Assembly: GCF_019130065.1 (NCBI RefSeq)
Contig: NZ_JAHSPG010000006.1
Span: 310,001-374,000, forward strand
DNA: 64,000 nucleotides
DNA from: Pinibacter aurantiacus
Lineage (GTDB): Bacteria; Bacteroidota; Bacteroidia; Chitinophagales; Chitinophagaceae
Reading direction: 5' to 3'
This document shows, one piece after another, positions 18,046 through 24,740 of the stretch. Within the stretch, counting starts at the first letter, position 1. Each line of letters starts with the position of its first letter. Made by a program: the position numbers and the translations under genes. The notes below the pieces were generated by a model. The model was not told the DNA's origin. It searched no databases and saw only the letters and a list, made by a program, of their open reading frames with translations.

Positions 18046-19217
18046 TGACTGACATTGTTTTGCCATTAAATGGATTAGTTGTACTGGAGTTTTGCCAGTA
18101 CCTCTCAGGCCCTTCAGCTGGTCTGCGTTTGGCAGATCTTGGTGCAAGGGTGATAAAGATCGAACATCCCGAAAAGGGAGAAGCCGGAAGAAAATTGTCC
18201 ATCAAAAATCTTTGGGTGGGCAGCGACAGCTTGCTATTTCATACCATCAACAGAAACAAAGAAAGTTTTACAGCCGACCTTAAAAACGCAGAAGAATTAC
18301 TAACGGTTAAGCTCCTGATTAAGAAAGCAGACGTGCTGATCCATAATTTCAGACCGGGAGTAATGGAGAAAATCGGGCTGGATTATTCTACTGTAAAACA
18401 AATCAATCCGTCACTCATTTACGCAGAAATTTCCGGTTACGGAAAAGCCGGTGCATGGCAAAGTAAGCCAGGACAGGATTTGCTGTTGCAATCCATAACG
18501 GGCCTTGCATTCGCCAGCGGCGACCAGGATGATGCACCTGTGCCTTGCGGCGTGTCGATAGGTGATAATTTATGCGGCGCGCAATTGGTGCAGGGTATTT
18601 TGGCCGCACTTATCAGAAGACAAAAAACAGGACAAGGCGCTTTAGTGGAAACAAGCTTAATGGAGTCGTTGCTCGACTTTCAGTTTGAGTTGCTCACCAC
18701 GTATTTCGCTTCGAAGCAACAGCCGGTAAGAAGTAAGGTAAGCAATGCGAATCCCTTGCTCAGTGCGCCTTACGGCGTGTATGCTACACAAGATGGTTAC
18801 ATTGCTATTGCCATGATGAACCTCGCGCAGCTTGCTACAGCGGTTGACTGCCATATTTTACATAGCTATTCGCAAAGCGATGCCTTTGCAAAAAGAGATG
18901 AGATAAAAGAAGTAATTACGCAACATATCGCCGGCAACATTTCTTCATACTGGCTCGAAAAATTGCATGCGGCGGGCTTGTGGTCCATGGAAATAATGGA
19001 CTGGCAGCAGCTATCCACGCATGAAGGTTATCTGTGTCTCGAGATGGAACAAACCATCAATGTTCCCGGTTCAGATATTACAACGACAAGATGTCCCATA
19101 AAAATAGACGGCAATAGAATTTATTCCGGCACGCCCGCTCCGTTATTGGGAGAGCATAATCAAAAAATTCACGAAGAAATTTTAAGTGAACCCGTATTCA
19201 CGCAGCCAAAACTTTAG
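18045..19217 (+). CDS. CaiB/BaiF (class III) CoA-transferase, first paralogue
   Basis: A 390-residue family III CoA-transferase. Family landmarks are LEFCQYLSGPSAGLRLADLG, then ARVIKIEHPEKGE, VLIHNFRPGVMEKIGLDY, GYGKAGAWQSKPGQDLLLQ and the catalytic aspartate D174 in SIGDNLCGAQL. The enzyme moves CoA between carboxylic acids through an aspartyl mixed anhydride. The ATG at 18045 overlaps the previous stop by one base; a TTG at 18042 is less likely. The next gene is a paralogue starting 2 bp after this stop. Tandem CaiB-type pairs form hetero-oligomers in benzylsuccinate (BbsEF) and succinyl-CoA:malate (SmtAB) CoA-transferases, so the two products may be subunits of one enzyme. The substrate is unknown. 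Confidence 0.9.
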   Translation: MTDIVLPLNGLVVLEFCQYLSGPSAGLRLADLGARVIKIEHPEKGEAGRKLSIKNLWVGSDSLLFHTINRNKESFTADLKNAEELLTVKLLIKKADVLIHNFRPGVMEKIGLDYSTVKQINPSLIYAEISGYGKAGAWQSKPGQDLLLQSITGLAFASGDQDDAPVPCGVSIGDNLCGAQLVQGILAALIRRQKTGQGALVETSLMESLLDFQFELLTTYFASKQQPVRSKVSNANPLLSAPYGVYATQDGYIAIAMMNLAQLATAVDCHILHSYSQSDAFAKRDEIKEVITQHIAGNISSYWLEKLHAAGLWSMEIMDWQQLSTHEGYLCLEMEQTINVPGSDITTTRCPIKIDGNRIYSGTPAPLLGEHNQKIHEEILSEPVFTQPKL

Positions 19218-19219
19218 CC

Positions 19220-20368
19220 ATGAAATTATTGCAGGACATTGTTGTATTGGATTTTAGTCAATTCTTATCAGGACCTTCCGCCAGTCTCAGGTTGGCCGAC
19301 ATGGGGGCCCAGGTAATCAAAATAGAAAAAAAAGGAACTGGAGATATCTGTCGCCAGTTGTATGTTTCAGATGTAATGATTGAAGGCGAGTCTACTATTT
19401 TTCACGCGATCAATCGCAACAAGCAGAGTTATGCTGCAGATCTGAAAGATGAAAACGATCTGCAAAAAATCAAACAACTGATCGCGAAAGCAGATGTTAT
19501 GGTGCACAATTTCAGGCCGGGTGTAATGAAAAGACTTGGTTTGACTTACGAAGACGTGAAGAAAATAAATCCTCAGATTATCTATGGTGAAGTAAGTGGT
19601 TATGGAGACGAGGGCCCCTGGAAAGGCTTGCCGGGACAGGATTTGCTGTTGCAAGCGATATCGGGACTTTCATGGCTCAGTCATAATAAGGACAAGAAGC
19701 CAACGCCAACAGGAGTTGCAGTTGTAGATATTTTAACCGGCACTCACCTCGCTCAGGGGCTGTTAGCAGCTTTGTATCGCCGCGGTACTTTGGGTGTGGG
19801 AGCTTTGGTGCAGGTAAGCATGTTGGAGAGTATTCTTGACTTTCAATTTGAATTGCTCACTTGTTTTTACAACGATGGTGGTCAGTTGCCACAACGCAGC
19901 GCTATCAGCAACGGGAACGCTTATCTTTCCGCGCCATACGGTATTTACAAAACGGCTGATGGTTATGTTGCTTTGGCAATGGGCGATATTCCGTTACTGG
20001 GAAAAATATTGATTTGTAATGAATTGGATATGTTTCAAAATAAAGACGAATGGTTTACGAAGCGTGATGAAATAAAAGACATTCTGACCCGACATCTTGC
20101 ACCACAAACAACCGCGCACTGGTTGTTGCTGCTGGAGCCTGCGGGTATTTGGTGTTCGGAAGTAATGAACTACGACACGCTCATGCAAAAGGATGCATAC
20201 AAATTGCTGCAGATGGAAATGGAAGTGCGCACCGGCACCGGTTATGCGGTCAAAACGACCCGGTGTCCCGTTCGAATTGATGGCAAAATATTACACTCAG
20301 CATTAGGTGCGCCCGTTTTGGGCGAACATAACACGCAGATAGAAAAGCAATTTTCGGTTATACCTTAA
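19220..20368 (+). CDS. CaiB/BaiF (class III) CoA-transferase, second paralogue
   Basis: A 382-residue family III CoA-transferase, clearly a tandem duplicate of its upstream neighbour: DFSQFLSGPSASLRLADMGA, VMVHNFRPGVMKRLGLTYED, PGQDLLLQAISGL, then the catalytic D170 in VAVVDILTGTHLAQG. Shared segments such as LESILDFQFELLT, SAPYGIYKTADGYVALAM and TTRCPVRIDG run through both proteins, yet the two differ around the active site (DILTG against DNLCG). That divergence suggests specialisation rather than a fresh copy. Both keep the aspartate, so a purely structural role for one subunit is not obvious. It lies 242 bp upstream of the lactonase-like gene, with nothing recognisable between. Confidence 0.9.
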   Translation: MKLLQDIVVLDFSQFLSGPSASLRLADMGAQVIKIEKKGTGDICRQLYVSDVMIEGESTIFHAINRNKQSYAADLKDENDLQKIKQLIAKADVMVHNFRPGVMKRLGLTYEDVKKINPQIIYGEVSGYGDEGPWKGLPGQDLLLQAISGLSWLSHNKDKKPTPTGVAVVDILTGTHLAQGLLAALYRRGTLGVGALVQVSMLESILDFQFELLTCFYNDGGQLPQRSAISNGNAYLSAPYGIYKTADGYVALAMGDIPLLGKILICNELDMFQNKDEWFTKRDEIKDILTRHLAPQTTAHWLLLLEPAGIWCSEVMNYDTLMQKDAYKLLQMEMEVRTGTGYAVKTTRCPVRIDGKILHSALGAPVLGEHNTQIEKQFSVIP

Positions 20369-20610
20369 AAAAATACTGTTTCATCTCTTCACAATGCCAC
20401 ACAACCATATCAGGCCTCATTTTTGGCCACAATTTATCTTAGAATGGTCGTAATCTCGTTCTAACGGTACTTGCTATTATGGCAATTACGCTATATTGCA
20501 GCAAGGTTACCTATGTATAGAACGGATTTGTCATTCACATTCCTTTCTTTACTGACGGCTGCCTCACAAAACTCTGATTTTAACCATTTTACAAGATTGC
20601 TTGAGGCTCC

Positions 20611-21474
20611 ATGTTTAATCCGATTATTGATACACATATTCACGTTTGGGATCTTGATCATGCCAGGTATGCCTGGTTAGACAACGAAGGCCCTATGCTC
20701 CAACGCAGTTTTAATATTCACGAAATTGAAAGTGATCGTAAAGAACTGAATATAACGAAGGGTATTCTTGTGCAGGCTGCCGACAACCTGGAGGATACCG
20801 GTTGGATGCTGGAAGTAGCCTGCCAGACAGATTGGATTGCCGGGGTGGTGGGCTGGCTTCCGCTGCAGGATCCATTGAAAACGGAAAAGCTGTTAGCCGA
20901 AAAATATCTTTCTAACAAATACTTCAAAGGCGTTCGCCACCTGATCCATAACGAACCTAATACACAGTGGCTGTTGCAAGAAAGTGTTTTGCAAAGCCTT
21001 GAAATACTTGCAAAGCACGATATCGCTTACGAAATCGTGGCTGTGCAGCATGAACATATCGAAACAGCCATAGCCGTGGCAAAAAAAATACCTTCCTTAC
21101 GCATGGTGTTTGATCACCTCAGTCAACCCCCAATCGATCAAAATGAGAAGTTTGGAAAATGGGGCGTGTTGATGAAAGAAGCGGCTGCGCATTCAAATTT
21201 CTATGCAAAAATTTCAGGTCTTGGCCTTGCCCAGGATAATAAGACCAGGCGCAAAGCAGCAGACATTGGCTCATATGTGTCATTTGTTGTGGAGCAGTTT
21301 GGAGAAGATCGCGTTTTTTGTGGAAGCGATTGGCCGGTTTCTTTAAAAGCAGAATCTTACAAGGAATCCTGGCAATGCTACAGGCAGCTAATAGAAACTC
21401 TTTTTAGTGAAGCTGTAAGCAAAAAAATATTCTGTGACAATGCCTCGCAGTTTTACAAATTGTCTGGTTTGTAA
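20611..21474 (+). CDS. Amidohydrolase-2 family sugar lactonase (fucono/rhamnono-lactonase-like)
   Basis: A 287-residue cytoplasmic TIM-barrel hydrolase of the amidohydrolase_2 (COG3618) group, which includes L-fuconolactonase and L-rhamnonolactonase. The metal site is DTHIHVWD (H9 and H11), with VFDHLSQPP in the middle and the final aspartate D240 in CGSDWPV. HIHVWD followed by AWLDNEGP is typical of lactonases rather than decarboxylases. It would open an aldonolactone made by a sugar dehydrogenase; the Gfo/Idh/MocA gene 70 bp downstream is a candidate for that dehydrogenase. Together they suggest an oxidative, non-phosphorylated route for a deoxy or acidic sugar, in parallel with the isomerase-type rhamnose route at the right edge of the window. 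Specificity is inferred. Confidence 0.85.
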   Translation: MFNPIIDTHIHVWDLDHARYAWLDNEGPMLQRSFNIHEIESDRKELNITKGILVQAADNLEDTGWMLEVACQTDWIAGVVGWLPLQDPLKTEKLLAEKYLSNKYFKGVRHLIHNEPNTQWLLQESVLQSLEILAKHDIAYEIVAVQHEHIETAIAVAKKIPSLRMVFDHLSQPPIDQNEKFGKWGVLMKEAAAHSNFYAKISGLGLAQDNKTRRKAADIGSYVSFVVEQFGEDRVFCGSDWPVSLKAESYKESWQCYRQLIETLFSEAVSKKIFCDNASQFYKLSGL

Positions 21475-21480
21475 ATTGTT

Positions 21481-21504
21481 GGGCGAATGTAATTCGCCCC
21501 TGCA
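21481..21504. repeat. Hairpin repeat, family C (GGGCGAAT type), copy 1
   Basis: GGGCGAAT (21481-21488), a 3-nt loop, ATTCGCCC (21492-21499), then CTGCA. Copies with the same core and CTTGCA tail occur at 41135 and 49435. It lies 6 bp after the lactonase-like gene and could act as a 3' hairpin. Confidence 0.75.
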
Positions 21505-21544
21505 TCATGATATTATATAACCTTCAACATCATTTTGATCTTTC

Positions 21545-22588
21545 GTGACTACAAGACCAATATATATTCTCGGTGCAGGTGGAATAGTGAATGACGCGCA
21601 TTTGCCGGCATACAAAATCGCCGGTTATAACGTGGCCGGTATTTTTGATGCGAATGAAGAAAAAGCAATCGCAACGGCCCACAAATTCAGCATTCCCGCT
21701 GTATTTGATTCGTTGGACTCCCTTGTAAAAAGCGTTCCTGCCAATGCGGTTTTTGATGTTGCATTGCCCGCCTCTGCTTTCATTGAAACATTAAAGGCTT
21801 TGCCAAATGGTGCAAGTGTGCTTTTGCAAAAGCCAATGGGAAATACATTGGAAGAAGCGAAGCAGATCAGGCGAATTGTCCATGAAAAGAAAATGTTGGC
21901 GGCGGTAAATTTTCAACTGCGTTACGCACCATTTGTAACCATGGCGCGTTCAATCATTTCCCACTTGGATATAGGGGAGATTTGCGATGTTGAATTCAAT
22001 ATCAACGTGTACACGCCCTGGCATTTGTGGGATTTTTTATACTCCTTGCCACGCGTTGAAATTTTATATCACAGCATTCATTATATCGATCTTGTCAGAA
22101 GTTTTCTCGGCAATCCAAAAAGCGTTTATGCGAAAACAACGAAGCACCCGCGCATGAAGGAACTGGCATCTGTGCGTTCCAATATCATTATGGATTATGG
22201 AGAAATGATCAGCGCCAATATTATTGTGAATCACTGTCACAATTTTGGTACAAAGCATCAATGCTCCAATTTAAAAATTGAAGGCACCCGCGGCGCCATC
22301 AACATTCAAATGGGCTTGAACATGAACTACCCGCAAGGCATGCCGGATGTGTTTGAATATGTAATACTGGAAGAAGGCAAAGAGCCACAGTGGAAAACAC
22401 TTCCTGTCAACGGCACGTGGTTGCCTCACGCCTTCATCTACAGCATGGAACAATTGCTACTCGCTGCCGACGGCAAAATTCCTGCACCCGATAACTCTGT
22501 TGACGACTGCATCTACACCATGGCGTGTGTAGAGGCGGCGTATGCGTCGAGTGCGAAAGGAGGGGTAAATCTCGAAGACGTCAATTAA
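21545..22588 (+). CDS. Gfo/Idh/MocA family oxidoreductase
   Basis: A 347-residue NAD(P)-dependent dehydrogenase. The Rossmann segment is IYILGAGGIVNDAHLPAYK at the N-terminus, followed by VAGIFDANEEKA. VLLQKPMGNTLEEA carries the conserved lysine (QKP instead of the usual EKP). HSIHYIDLVRS provides the active-site histidine of the C-terminal alpha/beta domain. The start is GTG at 21545, with no better ATG before the glycine-rich loop. Relatives oxidise sugars or inositols, or act as aldose dehydrogenases. Next to a lactonase it could make the lactone substrate. No signal peptide is seen, so the protein is cytoplasmic. A hydratase, two CoA-transferases, a lactonase and a dehydrogenase therefore form one compact metabolic module between two blocks of exported enzymes. 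Confidence 0.88.
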   Translation: MTTRPIYILGAGGIVNDAHLPAYKIAGYNVAGIFDANEEKAIATAHKFSIPAVFDSLDSLVKSVPANAVFDVALPASAFIETLKALPNGASVLLQKPMGNTLEEAKQIRRIVHEKKMLAAVNFQLRYAPFVTMARSIISHLDIGEICDVEFNINVYTPWHLWDFLYSLPRVEILYHSIHYIDLVRSFLGNPKSVYAKTTKHPRMKELASVRSNIIMDYGEMISANIIVNHCHNFGTKHQCSNLKIEGTRGAINIQMGLNMNYPQGMPDVFEYVILEEGKEPQWKTLPVNGTWLPHAFIYSMEQLLLAADGKIPAPDNSVDDCIYTMACVEAAYASSAKGGVNLEDVN

Positions 22589-22650
22589 TAATTAATAATT
22601 AAAAATTAATAGGTGCTGCAGCAAATATCTTGATGACATTCATTTAACGC

Positions 22651-22791
22651 CTTAGTGAAACTTAGTGGCCTTTGTGCCTAAGTGGTAAATGTTTTGAAGT
22701 TTCAATATTGATCTGTTTATAAACCGCTAGACTCAAAGTCGCGCAAATTTTTTTTAACACTAAGGCACTAAGGGCACTAAGTTTCACTAAG
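22651..22791. repeat. Large hairpin repeat, family B, copy 2
   Basis: CTTAGTGAAACTTAGTGG begins one arm at 22651-22687, and CACTAAGGCACTAAGGGCAC with its continuation forms the other at 22757-22791. The order of arms is reversed relative to copy 1, with a longer spacer. The 317-bp gap 22589-22905 otherwise holds AT-rich TTAATAATTAATAATTAA words just after the Gfo/Idh stop, an E-family repeat, and TTTTCAAATTTTCAAAT repeats before the AraC gene end. Confidence 0.8.
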
Positions 22792-22823
22792 AATGCAGCA
22801 AATAATCCAATCATAAAAAAACA

Positions 22824-22867
22824 TCAGCGTAAGTCAGTCCAATCTGCGTCATCTGCGTGCTCTCTCC
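22824..22867. repeat. Dispersed repeat, family E (ATCTGCGTG type), copy 1
   Basis: AATCTGCGTCATCTGCGTGC followed by TCTCTCC, matching the repeats at 32207-32250 and 61653-61699 and, inverted, 61444-61490. It lies between two convergent genes. Confidence 0.7.
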
Positions 22868-22905
22868 ATTTTCAAATTTTCAAATCCCCAAATTTTCAAA
22901 TTGCC

Positions 22906-23817
22906 TCAATCTTTCTTCACACTCCTGTATTTCGTGGGAGGCATGCCAATTACTTTCGAAAATCTTCGTGAGAAATAATACGGGTCATCGAAGCCCATTT
23001 GCGAAGCCACTTCTTTTATGCTAAGGTCCGTAAGATCCAGTTGCTGACAGGCTTTCTGCATTTTCATCTGTATAAAATAATCTATCGGCGAGTAGCCTGT
23101 TTTTTGTTTGAAAATGTCAGAAAAGCGAGATGTTGAATAATCGTAGCTGGCGCTTAGATCCGGCAGCGAAATGTTTTCGTGGATGTGTTCACGCATGTAC
23201 AGGATGGCGTTGTCAACACAATCATTTTTCTCCTTTGTATTTGCAATGCTGTGTTTTGCGGCATATACAAACAGCGTGAGAAAGTGCGGCAGGCACATGT
23301 TTGCGAACAGGAGATTATCTGTGCTGTAGCCAAGTTCAAGGGTTTTGTACATTTTATTGAACTGCGTAAAAATCTCGTCATTGCTTTTAATGTAGGCAGG
23401 TTTGTAGTGCTCCTGCACCGTACGAAGTGAGTTGAAGTGCGGCAATAATTCGCCCCCAAAGTGTATCCAGTAAATACTCCATGGATTTTTTTCCAGACTT
23501 CCGTAGCTGTGCTCAACATTTTGCGGCAAAATGAAAAACTCGTTTGGGCCAACTTCGTACTGTTTGTCTTCTATTTTATAAAAGCCATTTCCGTCAACAC
23601 AGTAAAACAGGAAGTTTTCGGGCAAGCCTTTCTTTCGATAGGTGTAATGGCCCTCTGCCTGCGGATAATATCCAAGACTGCACAGGTACAATTGCTTCAG
23701 CCACATATTGCTTTGAATATGCGACTTTACGAGAGGCTTTGGGATTTCTATACGCTGGCGGCCCTGGCCGTACCAGATATTTTTGTGGGAACCGCGTTTG
23801 TTTGTTTGTTCTTGCAT
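22906..23817 (-). CDS. AraC family transcriptional regulator
   Basis: A 303-residue regulator. The N-terminal cupin-like sensor (about 40-110: FLFYCVDGNGFYKIEDKQY, NEFFILPQNVEHSYG) resembles the sugar-binding arm domain of AraC. The C-terminal double helix-turn-helix runs from about 205 to 300: ISLPDLSASYDYSTSRFSDI, then FKQKTGYSPIDYFIQMKM, SIKEVASQMGFDDPYYFSRR and FSKVIGMPPTKYR. It is transcribed away from the DUF3826-SusC-SusD genes, and a divergent arrangement usually means local control. It is therefore the best candidate activator of the transport operon, sensing a sugar in the cytoplasm. No hybrid two-component sensor and no ECF sigma/anti-sigma pair occurs in the window, so control relies on this protein and the GntR regulator. 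The effector may be a pectin-derived monosaccharide (inference). Confidence 0.93.
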   Translation of the reverse strand: MQEQTNKRGSHKNIWYGQGRQRIEIPKPLVKSHIQSNMWLKQLYLCSLGYYPQAEGHYTYRKKGLPENFLFYCVDGNGFYKIEDKQYEVGPNEFFILPQNVEHSYGSLEKNPWSIYWIHFGGELLPHFNSLRTVQEHYKPAYIKSNDEIFTQFNKMYKTLELGYSTDNLLFANMCLPHFLTLFVYAAKHSIANTKEKNDCVDNAILYMREHIHENISLPDLSASYDYSTSRFSDIFKQKTGYSPIDYFIQMKMQKACQQLDLTDLSIKEVASQMGFDDPYYFSRRFSKVIGMPPTKYRSVKKD

Positions 23818-23844
23818 ATGGCAAAAAATCTTTGGGAACGATTG

Positions 23845-23895
23845 CGTAAAATCTCGTACGATTTTTACGATGGATTTTTCCTAAAAATAGGAAAA
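23845..23895. promoter_or_regulatory. Palindromes in the AraC-DUF3826 divergent region
   Basis: Two palindromic sites lie between the divergent genes. CGTAAAATCTCGTACG opens an imperfect 25-bp palindrome (23845-23869) centred on CGTACG. TTTTCCTA (23876-23883) pairs perfectly with TAGGAAAA (23888-23895) across four A. They are placed as operators would be, upstream of the candidate promoter at 23924-23954. Either could bind the AraC protein; no binding evidence exists. Confidence 0.4.
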
Positions 23896-23923
23896 TAATC
23901 CATTCAATTAGTAAAAGATGTCA

Positions 23924-23954
23924 TTGTTAACGAATATGAATATTATCATCTTTG
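23924..23954 (+). promoter_or_regulatory. Candidate promoter of the DUF3826-susCD operon
   Basis: TTG at 23924-23926, 20 nt, then CATCTTTG at 23947-23954. This is one mismatch from the Bacteroidetes -7 consensus TAnnTTTG. It ends 16 nt before the ATG of the first operon gene. Confidence 0.45.
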
Positions 23955-23970
23955 AGAGATCAAAGCAGCC

Positions 23971-24663
23971 ATGAAATTTAATAACAACGATGCATTTGCC
24001 AAATTACTGCCTGCCGTTCTAATAGCGGTACTCACCTTAATAACAGGTCAGGTAGTGTTGGGTCAAAACAACAACTCATCGGAAGAAAATGAAGCTGCTT
24101 ACATTACCACCATCACAGAAAGATCCCAGAAAATTGTCTCTCCCCTCAATCTTGATGCCCCAAAAAAGCAAAAAATATGCGATATTGTGAAGCAGCAATA
24201 CAGAGACCTGAATGCTCTTTATATATCCCGAGATAGTTTAGTGAGATTGGCCAAAGCTTCAAACCCGGTTAATAATACCACCCTCAATTCCATCGAAGAC
24301 TCTACAACGGATTTAGTACGCAGGTTGCATGCGCAATACATTGAAAAACTTATCGCAGAAAACTTAAGTGAACAACAGGTAACAGTGATAAAAGATGGCA
24401 TGACATATGGTGTGTTGGATGTTACTTATAAAGCTTACCAGGATATGATCCCGGCGCTTACTGCTGTGCAGAAAGTGCAAATTAAAGCCTGGCTCACAGA
24501 AGCAAGAGAATATGCTATGGATGGAGAATCTGCAAAGAAGAAGCATGCATGTTTTAGAGTATACAAAGGAAAGATCAACGAATACCTTGCAACACAGGGT
24601 TATGATCTGAAGAAAGAAGAAAAGGACTGGCAGGCAAGATTAAGAGAGGCAAGAAAAGGGTAA
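23971..24663 (+). CDS. DUF3826 family exported protein, first copy
   Basis: A 230-residue exported helical protein of the DUF3826 family, with a hydrophobic N-terminal segment ending near GQVVLGQ (residue 32). Family segments shared with the second copy at 32287 include AQYIEKLIAENLSEQQVTVI, KDGMTYGVLDVTYKAYQDMI, IKAWLTEAREYAMDGESAKK and YKGKINEYLATQGYDLKKE. The body is charged and probably helical, with no catalytic motif I recognise. DUF3826 genes accompany pectin and rhamnogalacturonan loci in Bacteroidetes; their function is not established. It is the first gene of the susCD operon, 77 bp before susC. One copy on each side of susC-susD-PL1 suggests a shared accessory role such as binding, chaperoning or sensing of oligosaccharides (inference). 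Confidence 0.85.
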   Translation: MKFNNNDAFAKLLPAVLIAVLTLITGQVVLGQNNNSSEENEAAYITTITERSQKIVSPLNLDAPKKQKICDIVKQQYRDLNALYISRDSLVRLAKASNPVNNTTLNSIEDSTTDLVRRLHAQYIEKLIAENLSEQQVTVIKDGMTYGVLDVTYKAYQDMIPALTAVQKVQIKAWLTEAREYAMDGESAKKKHACFRVYKGKINEYLATQGYDLKKEEKDWQARLREARKG

Positions 24664-24740
24664 AAGCAGTCAAACAAAAAAGAGAATACGAAACCAAAAT
24701 AATTTCTTAATTACTAACGAACGCTATAACTAATACTGCC

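Noticed and set aside
20471-20680. Short plus-strand frame before the lactonase gene
   Set aside because: It overlaps the lactonase start in another frame and has no recognisable features.
22906-23817. Part of a hybrid two-component or ECF sigma regulatory system
   Set aside because: The protein has no kinase, receiver or sigma domains and no anti-sigma gene is near; it is a plain AraC regulator.
23461-23898. Plus-strand frames opposite the AraC gene
   Set aside because: They are shadows of the AraC coding sequence.
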